Assembly (NCBI GenBank): GCA_015056485.1
Contig: SVGD01000006.1
Span: 1 to 64,000 of the forward strand
Direction: 5' to 3'
Source of the DNA: Clostridiales bacterium
GTDB taxonomy: Bacteria; Bacillota; Clostridia; TANB77; CAG-508
Length of the DNA stretch: 64,000 nt
In this document: positions 9,204-20,542 of the stretch, piece by piece
Position numbering within the stretch: position 1 is the stretch's first letter
Layout: each line of letters starts with the position of its first letter
Translations under genes and position numbers: made by a program
Notes under the pieces: generated by a model
Seen by the model: the letters and a program-made list of their open reading frames with translations, nothing else
Told to the model about the DNA's origin: nothing
Database searches by the model: none

Positions 9204-9233
9204 ATTATATATTAAAACATACATAAATGTCAA
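9204..9233 (-). promoter_or_regulatory. Predicted promoter of the rpmH operon
   Basis: On the minus strand, TTGACA (9228-9233) and TATAAT (9204-9209) are separated by 18 nt, about 38 nt upstream of the rpmH start. Consensus sigma-A elements. Confidence 0.8.
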
Positions 9234-9239
9234 GTTTTT

Positions 9240-9602
9240 TTGAAATAATATAATATTTTTTAATTTATTGTTGATAATTTTTTTTTTTTTTGATATTATA
9301 TGAACACAATAGGGATATAAGCATTTCAAGATTTAAGAAATTATTTTTTTAATATTTTTTTGCTTGTTTTAGCTTATCTTTAATAAAACTTATTAACATC
9401 TGTTGATAATATTGTGGATAACTAAAGAAAAAATATATAATAATTAAAAAGAATTTTTACAAAATCATATGGACACAGCATATAACTACAATAGGGATAT
9501 AAGTATTTCAAGTTTCATAAAAGCGAATTTTTGCTTGTTTTAGCTTACATTTAATAACTTATTAACACCTGTGGATAATGTTGTGGATAACTGGGGGAAG
9601 AA
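9240..9602. other. oriC: oriC, upstream DnaA-box cluster
   Basis: The divergent rpmH-dnaA gap. DnaA boxes TGTGGATAA are at 9413-9421, 9570-9578 and 9582-9590, with a near-match TGTTGATAA at 9401-9409. Long A/T runs could serve as the unwinding element. A unit of about 105-120 bp occurs twice: each begins with CAATAGGGATATAAG (9308 and 9490), continues with TTTGCTTGTTTTAGCTTA, and ends with the DnaA boxes and GTGGATAACT. Confidence 0.85.
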
Positions 9603-10937
9603 ATGGATAATAATTTAAACGAAATTTTTACTAAAGCAAAAGAATTATTAAAAGATGAAATGACTAGTATATCACATGATACATGGATAAAACCTTTAGA
9701 TATTGTTAGTATTTCTGACAACAAAATTGTATTGTTTTGTCCTGATTCCTTTATAAAATCTACAATTGATACAAAATTTCATGATTTAATTACAAATACT
9801 TTTAATTATATATTACAAAAAAAATGTGTACTTGAAATAATTACTGAAAAAGAGGAAGAAGAAGAAATAAAAGAACAAATAACATATAATTCTAATGTTA
9901 ATGTTTCAAATCCTTATTTGAATTCAAATTATTCTTTTGAGCACTTCGTTGTAGGAGATAATAATAGATTTGCTCATGCAGCATCATTAGCCGTAGCAGA
10001 ATCTCCAGGAACAGCATATAATCCTTTATTTTTATATGGTGGTGTTGGACTTGGAAAAACTCACTTAATGCATGCAATAGGAAATGAAGGTTTAAAACAT
10101 AATAAAAACATGAAAGTTTTATATGTAACATCTGAAAAATTTACAAATGAATTTATAAATGCATTAAAAGACGCAAGTACTGAAAAATTTAGACAAAAAT
10201 ATAGAAATATTGATGTTTTATTAATAGATGACGTACAATTTATTGCTGGAAAAAAACAATTACAAGAAGAATTTTTTCATACATTTAATACATTATATGA
10301 AAGCCAAAAACAAATTGTTTTATCTAGTGATAGGCCACCAAAAGATATCCCGTTATTAGAAGATAGGTTAAAATCAAGATTCGAATGGGGATTACTTGCT
10401 GATGTCTCAATGGCAGATTATGAAACACGTTTAGCAATACTTAGAAAAAAAACAGATGATAATAATATAATTATAGATGATGATATTTTATCAGATATAG
10501 CTGCTAAAATTGATTCAAACATAAGAGAATTAGAAGGTGTATTTAACAAATTAGTTGCTCAATCATCATTAACACATACACCAATAACTATGGAAATGGC
10601 TGAAAAAGCAATAAATGATGTAATTATGCAAAAAGAATCGGTAATTTCTATAAATTATATTCAAGAAGTTGTATGCAATTACTTTAAAGTAACTTTAAAA
10701 GATATAACAAGTTCTCAAAGATCTAATGATATAGCAATTCCAAGACAAATAGGTATGTATTTATGTAGAATTTTAACAAATGAATCTTTCCCAAAAATAG
10801 GGGAAGCCTTCGGAAAGAGGGATCACACAACTGTAATGCATGCTTATAAAAAAATAGAAAAAGAAATAAAAGAAAATACAGAAACAAGATTGATTGTGGA
10901 AAGTGTTAAAAAGATAATTTTAAATAAAAAAGCTTAA
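9603..10937 (+). CDS. dnaA: Chromosomal replication initiator DnaA
   Basis: A 444-aa AAA+ initiator that binds DnaA boxes and melts oriC. Domain I is at 1-90. Domain III has Walker A GGVGLGKTHL (about 146), Walker B VLLIDDVQF (about 206) and the sensor motifs. Domain IV has the DNA-binding signature near FGKRDHTTVMHAYKKIE. Its start follows GGGGGAAGAA. Flanked on both sides by DnaA-box clusters, consistent with a bipartite origin and autoregulation. Confidence 0.98.
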   Translation: MDNNLNEIFTKAKELLKDEMTSISHDTWIKPLDIVSISDNKIVLFCPDSFIKSTIDTKFHDLITNTFNYILQKKCVLEIITEKEEEEEIKEQITYNSNVNVSNPYLNSNYSFEHFVVGDNNRFAHAASLAVAESPGTAYNPLFLYGGVGLGKTHLMHAIGNEGLKHNKNMKVLYVTSEKFTNEFINALKDASTEKFRQKYRNIDVLLIDDVQFIAGKKQLQEEFFHTFNTLYESQKQIVLSSDRPPKDIPLLEDRLKSRFEWGLLADVSMADYETRLAILRKKTDDNNIIIDDDILSDIAAKIDSNIRELEGVFNKLVAQSSLTHTPITMEMAEKAINDVIMQKESVISINYIQEVVCNYFKVTLKDITSSQRSNDIAIPRQIGMYLCRILTNESFPKIGEAFGKRDHTTVMHAYKKIEKEIKENTETRLIVESVKKIILNKKA

Positions 10938-11262
10938 TATTTAAATAAAAAACAAAATTAGACAAAAAAATTGTTTGAGAAACATATTTTTGTATAACAA
11001 AAATCTTTCTTTACTTACGGAAGCAATAGAAAGGTTATCCATAGGTAGCTGTGAATTGTTTATAAAATTCTGTGAATAACTACTTATTAACAAAAAAAAA
11101 TTCTTATTGTGGAAAACTTACTTAAGTTATTAACATATATATAAACAAATAAAATTATACGGAAATAAACCAAAAATCGACTTTTCCACCGTTTCCACAG
11201 CACCTACTAATACTATTACTAATAAATATTATATTTATTATATAAAAGGAGCGAAAAATTTT
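10938..11262. other. oriC: oriC, dnaA-dnaN intergenic region
   Basis: A 325-bp AT-rich gap with DnaA-box-like sequences TTATCCATA (11035-11043), TGTGAATAA (11071-11079) and TGTGGAAAA (11108-11116), plus TTTTCCACCGTTTCCACAGC near 11183. Flanking A/T tracts are candidates for the unwinding element. Together with the upstream cluster this gives the bipartite origin typical of Bacillota. Confidence 0.7.
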
Positions 11263-12387
11263 ATGAAAATCGTTTGTGAAAAAGAAAAATTACTTAGGGG
11301 TATAAACTCTGTAGTAAGAGGAGTACCTTCTAAAACAACAATGCCAATATTAGAAGGTATACTTATTCAAACAAATCAAAAAGAATTAAAACTAACAACT
11401 TATGATTTAGAATTAGGAATAGAATATATTATAGAATGTGAAGTTGAAGAAGAAGGTAATACAGTTGTTAATGCAACAATGTTTAGTGAAATTATTAGAA
11501 AACTTCCAGATACTGAAATAAAAATTGAAATAAATGAAAGTAATCTATTAGTTATAGAATGTGAAGGTTCATTATATAAGTTATCAACAATGAATGCAGA
11601 AGAATTTCCAGAACTTCCTAAAATAAATATAGAAAATTCAATAGAAACAGAACAAAGTATATTAAAAAATATGATTAGAAAAACTATTTTTGCAGTAAGT
11701 ATGGAAGAAAATAGACCTATTTTTACAGGATGTTTATTTGAGGTAAGAAATAATACTTTAAATGTAGTTGCTGTAGATGGATTTAGAATGGGATGGACAA
11801 GTAATTTTTTAGATAAAAAAACAAATGATTTTAAAGCTGTAATTCCAGGAAAAACATTAAATGAAGTAAATAAAATTATATTAGATTCTTTTGAAAATAT
11901 AAAAATTGGTGTAGCAAAAAATCAAGCTGTTTTTGAAATGTATAATTGTAAAATTGTTACAAGATTATTAGATGGAGAATTTTTGAATTACGAAAGTGTA
12001 ATTCCAAGTTCTTATGAAACAAGAATTAAAGTAAATAAAAGCAATTTACAAAATTGTTTTGAAAGAATTAGTTTAATTTCATCATCAAGTATTGAAAAAG
12101 AAAAAAAATATCCAGTAAAAATGTCAATAGATGTAGGAAAATTATTAATTTCTTGTACAAATCAAAGTGGTGATGCAAAAGAAGAAATATATTTAGAAAC
12201 AGAAGGAAAAACACTAGAAATTGGTGTTAATCCAAAATATTTTCTTGATGCACTAAGAGTAATTGAAGATGAAGAAATTTATATTTCTTTTGGTTCAAAT
12301 ATTTCTCCTTGTATAATAAAATCAACAGATGAAGAATTAAGAAAATATGTATATATGATACTACCTATTAGAATGAAAGAAGAGTAA
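11263..12387 (+). CDS. dnaN: DNA polymerase III sliding clamp (beta)
   Basis: A 374-aa beta clamp. It has the typical three-domain length, opens MKIVCEKEKLLRGINSVVRG, carries TTMPILEGILIQT and FEVRNNTLNVVAVDGFRM in the middle, and ends YMILPIRM like other clamps. SD AAAGGAG precedes the ATG. Confidence 0.97.
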   Translation: MKIVCEKEKLLRGINSVVRGVPSKTTMPILEGILIQTNQKELKLTTYDLELGIEYIIECEVEEEGNTVVNATMFSEIIRKLPDTEIKIEINESNLLVIECEGSLYKLSTMNAEEFPELPKINIENSIETEQSILKNMIRKTIFAVSMEENRPIFTGCLFEVRNNTLNVVAVDGFRMGWTSNFLDKKTNDFKAVIPGKTLNEVNKIILDSFENIKIGVAKNQAVFEMYNCKIVTRLLDGEFLNYESVIPSSYETRIKVNKSNLQNCFERISLISSSSIEKEKKYPVKMSIDVGKLLISCTNQSGDAKEEIYLETEGKTLEIGVNPKYFLDALRVIEDEEIYISFGSNISPCIIKSTDEELRKYVYMILPIRMKEE

Positions 12388-12402
12388 TTTTGAAAAATAA
12401 TT

Positions 12403-12440
12403 AGCATTTGGAGTCATTGTGATGAGAAAAAATGCTTTTT
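12403..12440 (+). terminator. Possible terminator after dnaN
   Basis: AGCATTT (12403-12409) can pair with AAATGCT (12430-12436) across a long loop, followed by TTTTT. It occupies the place where many Bacillota carry a small S4-domain gene (yaaA), which is absent here. Confidence 0.4.
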
Positions 12441-12453
12441 AAGGATTTTAATT

Positions 12454-13527
12454 ATGTATATAAAAAAAATTAAGTTAGAAAATTTTAGAAATTATACTGA
12501 ACAGGAAATTGAATTTGACAAAAATGTAAATATAATATATGGTGATAATGCACAAGGTAAAACTAATATTTTAGAAGCAATATTTTTATGTAGTTTAGGA
12601 AAGTCTTTTAGAACCAATAAAGATAAAGAATTAATTAATATAAATAAAGAAAATGCTAATGTTGAAATTGAAATACAAACAACTAATCGAGAAAAAAAAA
12701 TAAATTTAAAAATTGAAGAAAAAAAATATTTTTCTGTAAATAATATTTCAATAAAAAAAATGAGTGAACTATTGGGCAATATATATGTTGTTTTATTTAC
12801 ACCAGAAGATATAGGTATTTTAAAAAATGAACCTAATAAAAGAAGAAGATTTTTAAATATAATGATTAGTCAATTAAAACCTAATTACGTTTATTTATTA
12901 AATAAATATAACAAAATAATGGAGCAAAGAAATATTTATTTAAAACAAATAAAATATGAAAATAAAACTAGTGATATATTAGATATATGGGATGAACAAT
13001 TAAGTGAAATAGGAGAAAGAATATATCAATATAGAAAAGAATTTATAGAAAAAATAAATAATAAAATAAAAATAATTCATTTAAATACAACAAATAATAA
13101 AGAAAATATAAATATAAAATATAAATCGAATTTATGTGAAGGTTTTTATGAAAAATTAAAAAATAATAGAAGAATAGATATTGAAAAAGGGTATACATCA
13201 TTAGGGATACATAGAGACGATTTTGAAATTTATATAAATAATCAATTAGTTTCTGTATATGGTTCACAAGGGCAGATGAGAACTTCTATAATTTCATTAA
13301 AAATTGCAGAAGCAGAAGTTATTTATGAAGAAATAGGGGAAAGACCAATTTTACTTTTAGATGATTTTATGTCAGAATTAGATAAAAAAAGAATACAAGG
13401 TTTTTTTGAAAATATAAAAGAAAATCAAGTATTAATAACTTGTACAGACAGTTTTAAAATAAATAATTCATTTTATAATTTATATAAAGTTAATAATGCA
13501 ATAATTGAAAAAATAACAAAAATATAA
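12454..13527 (+). CDS. recF: DNA replication and repair protein RecF
   Basis: A 357-aa SMC/ABC-like ATPase that binds gapped DNA and helps load RecA with RecO/R. Walker A GDNAQGKTN is near residue 30, the signature-like YGSQGQMRT lies near residue 270, and the Walker B region is PILLLDDFMSELD. An AAGGA precedes the start. Next gene gyrB is 18 nt downstream. Confidence 0.95.
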   Translation: MYIKKIKLENFRNYTEQEIEFDKNVNIIYGDNAQGKTNILEAIFLCSLGKSFRTNKDKELININKENANVEIEIQTTNREKKINLKIEEKKYFSVNNISIKKMSELLGNIYVVLFTPEDIGILKNEPNKRRRFLNIMISQLKPNYVYLLNKYNKIMEQRNIYLKQIKYENKTSDILDIWDEQLSEIGERIYQYRKEFIEKINNKIKIIHLNTTNNKENINIKYKSNLCEGFYEKLKNNRRIDIEKGYTSLGIHRDDFEIYINNQLVSVYGSQGQMRTSIISLKIAEAEVIYEEIGERPILLLDDFMSELDKKRIQGFFENIKENQVLITCTDSFKINNSFYNLYKVNNAIIEKITKI

Positions 13528-15477
<1,950 letters not shown>

Positions 15478-15512
15478 AAACGTAATTTTGAAAAATATTT
15501 AAATAATATAAA

Positions 15513-15543
15513 AAAATAGCTCGGATACTTTCCGAGCTATTTT
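15513..15543 (+). terminator. Terminator after gyrB
   Basis: A 13-bp perfect stem AAAATAGCTCGGA/TCCGAGCTATTTT with a 5-nt loop, 36 nt after the gyrB stop. Confidence 0.9.
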
Positions 15544-16124
15544 CTACAAAACTTATATTAATCTTCAGCTCAAACTAAAATACATAATTTTTTTACCTAA
15601 TATATATTACTATATAAACAAGCAATAAATCACATATTTTAATCAGTTGCTCGACTATAAAAACACCAAAATAAACTATATTCTTCCTAAAAAAGGAATA
15701 AAAATAATCTATTTTAAATATAGATATAATCTTAACCCAGCCATAATACATATAATTTAACCATATATATTGTTTGAAAATTATAAAATAATTAATAAAA
15801 ATATAGCTTACATACACATATTATAACCTACGACTCCGAAATATAATAACCTAAAAAAAGCTATTATACATCTTTGTTCGAATAAATAAAAGCCTAAAAA
15901 AAGACCTAAATTTACTCTTCGTTCAACTAATATAAATCTTATAATATTAGTATAAACAAAAATATTTTTTTTATTATGGAAAAATTTTTTTTAATTTGGA
16001 ATTTTGAGTTTTGATTTTAGAAATATAGGTAAATACTTCGAAGAATTTTCTATTATATCAAAACACCAAAATCCAATTATAAAACACAATTAATATATTG
16101 TCGAAATATGTAAATGAAAAAATA
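15544..16124. other. Gene-free AT-rich gap after gyrB
   Basis: About 580 bp without a convincing gene. A 74-codon minus-strand frame at 15593-15817 has no ribosome-binding site and only A/T-driven composition. A hairpin ACTAATAT/ATATTAGT lies near 15937-15962. Possibly decayed sequence. Confidence 0.5.
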
Positions 16125-16153
16125 TTGACAGGTGTTGGAAAAATATGTAATAA
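16125..16153 (+). promoter_or_regulatory. Predicted promoter of the TraC/VirB4 operon
   Basis: TTGACA (16125-16130), 17-nt spacer, TAATAA (16148-16153), about 28 nt upstream of the TTG start. Confidence 0.65.
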
Positions 16154-16180
16154 TTTTTTAAAAAAGAAAGGAGGATAATA

Positions 16181-16747
16181 TTGAAAAAAATCAATTCTGT
16201 TCAGAGTTGGTTGCCATATGAAAATATTTTAGAAAATGGTATTATTAAATTAAAAGATAATTCATATGTTAAAATTTTAAAAGTAAAGCCTATTAATTAT
16301 AATTTAAAGTCTAATTTAGAAAAAGAAGCAATTTTAAATTCTTATAAAATATTTTTTAAAACTTGTAATTTTAATATTCAAATTTTAATTCAAAGTAATA
16401 AAGAAGATTTATCTGAACACATTTCCAATATAGAAAAAATAAATAAAAATAAAAAAGAAAATATAATAAATTTATCTAAAAATTATATTAATTATATTCA
16501 AAATTTAAATAAAGAAAAAAAATCTTCTTCAAAAAAATTTTTTTTAATCTTAAGAGAATTCCCGGAAAATAAAAAAAATATTAATGAAAATAATGAAACA
16601 TTATTATGTGAAAAATTAAAAGATAATTATTTTAAAGTTAAAGAATGTTTATATAGATGTGGAAATATTGTAAATGAAACAGAAAATTTTGATGAAGTGA
16701 AAAAAATATTAAATTCGTTTTTTAATACAAAAATAATTTTTAATTAA
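16181..16747 (+). CDS. TraC-like protein preceding VirB4
   Basis: A 188-aa protein with a TTG start after a strong GGAGG. The N-terminal half (SVQSWLPYENILENGIIKLKDNSYVKILKVKPINYNLKSNLEKEAILNSY) resembles the small TraC-like proteins that precede VirB4 ATPases in many Gram-positive and candidate-phylum type IV systems. The FNIQILIQS segment also fits. The rest is Lys/Asn-rich. It sits 12 nt before virB4. The family assignment is from recalled sequence pattern and operon position; its own function is not established. Confidence 0.6.
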   Translation: MKKINSVQSWLPYENILENGIIKLKDNSYVKILKVKPINYNLKSNLEKEAILNSYKIFFKTCNFNIQILIQSNKEDLSEHISNIEKINKNKKENIINLSKNYINYIQNLNKEKKSSSKKFFLILREFPENKKNINENNETLLCEKLKDNYFKVKECLYRCGNIVNETENFDEVKKILNSFFNTKIIFN

Positions 16748-16759
16748 TAGGAGAAATAT

Positions 16760-18539
16760 ATGAAAATAATAAATAATAATAAATTAAATTTTATTAAAGG
16801 GATATATTCTAAAAAAGATGAAATGGCACCATCATATATTAATAATAATAATCCAAAAAATATAGAAATAGATAATATATTTTATTCAGGTATAATTATT
16901 GTAAATTATTATAGAGAATATAATAATTTAATATTAAAAAAAATATTAGAAAATAATTTAAATATGAATATTTCTATTTTTTATGAAAAACAAAATGCAT
17001 ATAAAACTATAAGAGATTTAACATATCATATAGCAAATGTAGGTGTAGAATTAAAAGATGGAAATCAAAATAGACAAGATATAGATATAGCTGCTTTTAC
17101 ATATAATGATGCTAAATATATAAGAAAAGAAATTCAGGTAAATAATGAAGATTTATATTTTTTATATATTTATATTGATGTTTTTTCAAAAAATCAAAAA
17201 GAAATAGAGTATTTATTAAATAAAATAGAAGGAATTTTAAATGGAGCTGGAATGCAAACAAGAAGAGCTAATTTCAGACAAGAACAAGTATTTTTATCTT
17301 GTATTCCATTAATGATGAATAATCAAGATATAAAAAATGCAGCAAAAAGAAATGTTTTAACTTCAGGAATTTTAGCAACATATCCATTTATTTCATCTTC
17401 AATATTTGATGAAACAGGAATTTTTATAGGTACAAATATATATAATAATTCATTAATTTTTATTGATAGATATAATTCAGAAAAATATAAAAATGCTAAT
17501 ATGTGTATTTTTGGAACGAGTGGTTCTCGGTAAATCTTTTTTTACTAAATTATTAATTTTAAGATATAGTTTATTAGATATAGAACAATATGTTATAGAC
17601 CCAGAAAGAGAATATACAAAATTAGCAGAAAATATAAATGGAACTATTATAAAAATAGGACCTAATTCAAAAACTTATATAAATATTTTTGATATAAGAA
17701 AAGAAAGTATAGAAGATGAAAAGGGATATTTAGCAACAAAAATAAGTAAATTAATAGGATTTTTTCATTTAATTTTTGGAGAATTAAATGAAGAAGAAAA
17801 AGGAATTTTAGAAGAAAAATTAATTGAGTGTTATGGAGAAAAAGAAATTAACTTTAATGATGAATCATTATATAAAAAAAATAATAATAAAATATTTAAA
17901 GAAAATTTAGATATGCCTAAAATGGAGGATTTTTATAATGTTTTAGGTAAGTATAAAAATACAAAAAAATTTCAAATAAAATTAATTCCTTTTGTGAAGG
18001 GGTCATTAAATTTTTTTAATAATTATACAAATACGGAATTAAATAATAAATTAATAATTGCCGATATATACGATTTAGGAGAAGAAAATTTAAAATATGG
18101 TATGTATTTATTTACTGATTTTTTCTGGGATAAAATAAAGAAAAATAGAGATATAAAAAAAGCGATTTATCTAGATGAAGTATGGAGATTAATAGGTATT
18201 ACATCTAATAAGGAAGTTGCAAGTTTTATTTACAAAATATTTAAAACAATAAGAAAATATGGAGGAAGTAGTGTTGCAATAACACAAGATATTTCAGATT
18301 TATTTAGTTTAGAGGATGGCGTATATGGAAAAAGTATTTTAAATAATTCCAATAATAAAGCATTTTTTTCTTTAGAAGAAGAAAATATATTAATTTTAAA
18401 TAAATATACAAATTTAACTGAAAAAGAAAAAATTGAAATCAAATCTCTAAAAAGAGGAGAATGTTTAATTTTTGCAGGAGATAATCATATTTTAACTAAA
18501 ATAGAATCAGCAGAATTTGAAAGGAATATTATAATTTAA
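16760..18539 (+). CDS. VirB4-type conjugal transfer ATPase, +1 frameshift in Walker A
   Basis: A VirB4/TraC-family ATPase that would power a type IV secretion channel at the membrane. Two frames are needed: 16760-17527 (256 codons) and 17529-18539 (336 codons plus stop). The first frame ends GTSGSR-stop. Skipping one C (17528) gives the intact P-loop GTSGSGKSFFTK, followed by YVIDPEREY and Walker B AIYLDEVWRL. Combined length of about 592 aa fits short VirB4 proteins. No other stop or frameshift is present over 1.78 kb, unusual for a decayed gene. SD TAGGAG precedes the ATG. It may be a programmed +1 frameshift, a sequence error or a recent pseudogene. Confidence 0.75.
17525..17534 (+). other. 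Candidate +1 frameshift site TCT-CGG-T
   Basis: The zero frame reads TCT CGG TAA. Reading TCT, skipping C, then GGT AAA TCT restores the Walker A glycine-lysine-serine. CGG is nearly absent as a codon in the window. The second secretion ATPase has a CGG-T at the equivalent motif (50798-50801). Confidence 0.5.
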
Positions 18540-19657
18540 TGAAAATAATTACAGCTATAAATAATCAAAAAATATATATACAATTAAAAAATGAAATAGA
18601 AAACAATATTGTAAATCCAGATATACAATATCAAGAAGGTATTTTTGAAGTGGTGGAAAATATTGGTAGAGTGAATTTGATTATTTTAAATGAAAAATTG
18701 TCAGGAAAAATGAATTTTGAGGATTTTATTAATTTATTAATAGAAAAAAAGTGTGCAAAAAAATATATAATTATATTACAAAAAAAGAATATAAAAAAAG
18801 AGGAATTTTTATATTCAAAAGGTATAAATAATATTTTTTATAATAATAAGTTTTTAATTAGTAATTTATTAAAAATAATAAATAATAAAAATATAAATAA
18901 TAAAAAAAAATATGGTACGAAAATAATAATAAATAAAATATTAAAAAAAATTTTAAGAATTAAAATAAAAATATTAAAAATCCTAAATATAAAAATAAAT
19001 AATAAAAAGATAGCAAAAAATAAAATAATAACTTTTTTAGGAAATGAAAAAGTAGGTAAGACTATTATATTAATTATTTTCTCATTAATATTAAAAAATA
19101 AAAAAATATTATTAATTGATTTTAATTATAAAAATAATGATTTAAAAAATATATATTTTTTAAAAAAATATAAATATAAAAAATATAATAAAAAAATAAA
19201 AGTAAATAAAAATATTGATTTTATTTATTATAAAAAAAATGATTTAAATGAAAATAAGATAAAAGAAATTTTAAATAATAATATAAAAAAATATAAATAT
19301 ATATTTATTGATACTTTAAGTAGTGATTTTTCAGAACATATAAAAAGTATAATTAATATAAGTGATATTAATTTATTAATAATTGAACCTAATTTTTTAG
19401 AATTAAAAAAAACAAGAATTTTATTAAATAATTATATAAATATATGGAAAATAAAAAAAGAAAAAATATATATTATTTTTAATAAAATAAATAATTATTC
19501 AATAGATGATTATTTATTAAATAATTTATTTTATGATTTTAAAATATTAGGAAAAATAAAATATAGAAAAACATATAATTTAATAATAAATAGTGAATTA
19601 AAAATAATTCCAAATATAATAAAAAAAGAATATAAAAAAATAATTAATAAAATATAG
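18539..19657 (+). CDS. CpaE/TadZ-like protein: receiver-like domain plus MinD/ParA-type ATPase
   Basis: A 372-aa protein starting in a TAATG overlap with virB4, so translation is coupled. Residues 1-120 look like a degenerate receiver-like fold. A Lys/Asn-rich linker follows, then a P-loop GNEKVGKTIILIIFSL (about 165) with the extra lysine of deviant Walker A proteins, ILLIDFNY and YIFIDTLSSDFSEHI. That layout matches CpaE/TadZ localisation ATPases. Extremely AT-rich and Lys/Ile/Asn-rich. I infer that it positions or regulates the VirB4 machine; no direct proof. Confidence 0.55.
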   Translation: MKIITAINNQKIYIQLKNEIENNIVNPDIQYQEGIFEVVENIGRVNLIILNEKLSGKMNFEDFINLLIEKKCAKKYIIILQKKNIKKEEFLYSKGINNIFYNNKFLISNLLKIINNKNINNKKKYGTKIIINKILKKILRIKIKILKILNIKINNKKIAKNKIITFLGNEKVGKTIILIIFSLILKNKKILLIDFNYKNNDLKNIYFLKKYKYKKYNKKIKVNKNIDFIYYKKNDLNENKIKEILNNNIKKYKYIFIDTLSSDFSEHIKSIINISDINLLIIEPNFLELKKTRILLNNYINIWKIKKEKIYIIFNKINNYSIDDYLLNNLFYDFKILGKIKYRKTYNLIINSELKIIPNIIKKEYKKIINKI

Positions 19658-19670
19658 AAGGGAGAATTTT

Positions 19671-20396
19671 ATGAGTACATTAGATTTAGAACAAGAATTA
19701 GAATTAAATACAAAAAATAGTTTGAATTTAGAAGAGGAACAGAATAATTTTTTACAAACAAATTTAGGCAAAGTAATAAATACAGGATTAGAAATAGGAA
19801 TTAAAGCTTTATTACCAGACTTTATAGAAGACGATGTTATTGAAATAAAAGATGATTTATTTGATGAAGGTTTTTCAGAGGCATTAAATACTACTGTTGA
19901 TAAAGTAATTAATTTAGGAAAAAATGTAGTTGGATTAATTACTGGTAATATTGAAAATATTTCGCAAGCAGAAGAAATAATAAAAGAAGGAGGATTGATT
20001 GATGGTGTATCTGATTTAATTGATACAGCATTAAATCAAGGGGAAAAACACGGAATTATAAGTAAAGGGATTTCTACAATAATAAAAACAGGTAAAGATA
20101 CTTTATTAAATACTATTGAAAATAATATTGATAATAATTTTGATACTCAAATAGAAACTGTAGAAAAATTAGATAAGTATATTGAAAGATGGCAAAAGTA
20201 TTATGAAAAACAAGATTTTAATAATATGGAATATCAATATGAAAAAATAATGGAAAATTTGGAAGATGTTTTACCGTTAGAAGAGATTGTTATAAAAGCT
20301 AGACAGCTTGAAAATATTCATAATTTAATCAAAAATAATGGAAAAAACTTTAATTTATCCGAAGAAGAATTAGAACTTGCGAATAAACTAATATAA
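19671..20396 (+). CDS. Acidic helical protein of unknown function
   Basis: A 241-aa protein, SD AAGGGAG. Rich in Glu/Asp/Asn/Leu, no signal peptide or clear membrane segment. Repeated amphipathic stretches (KVINTGLEIGIKALLPDF, KVINLGKNVVGLITGN, KGISTIIKTGKDTLLNTI) suggest a helical repeat, followed by a C-terminal helix pair EKLDKYIERWQKYYEKQ. I do not recognise the family. Last gene of the TraC-VirB4-CpaE operon, closed by a strong terminator. Confidence 0.7.
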   Translation: MSTLDLEQELELNTKNSLNLEEEQNNFLQTNLGKVINTGLEIGIKALLPDFIEDDVIEIKDDLFDEGFSEALNTTVDKVINLGKNVVGLITGNIENISQAEEIIKEGGLIDGVSDLIDTALNQGEKHGIISKGISTIIKTGKDTLLNTIENNIDNNFDTQIETVEKLDKYIERWQKYYEKQDFNNMEYQYEKIMENLEDVLPLEEIVIKARQLENIHNLIKNNGKNFNLSEEELELANKLI

Positions 20397-20428
20397 CGAA
20401 GAAATTTGGAATAATGGAATAGAAGTAA

Positions 20429-20464
20429 AATAATACGGAAAAGCTTATTTCCGTATTATTTTTT
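20429..20464 (+). terminator. Terminator of the virB4 operon
   Basis: A 13-bp perfect stem AATAATACGGAAA/TTTCCGTATTATT followed by a T run. Confidence 0.9.
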
Positions 20465-20475
20465 GACTTTTTTAC

Positions 20476-20504
20476 TTGCATATTAAATCTTGTTAATATA
20501 TAAT
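20476..20504 (+). promoter_or_regulatory. Predicted gyrA promoter
   Basis: TTGCAT (20476-20481), 17-nt spacer, TATAAT (20499-20504). It lies 38 nt upstream of the gyrA start. Confidence 0.75.
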
Positions 20505-20542
20505 ATGAAAAGATAAGAAGTACAAAGAAAAGAGGTAAAAAT

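Noticed and set aside
15593-15817. 74-codon minus-strand frame after gyrB
   Set aside because: No Shine-Dalgarno, composition explained by A/T richness, no recognisable motif.
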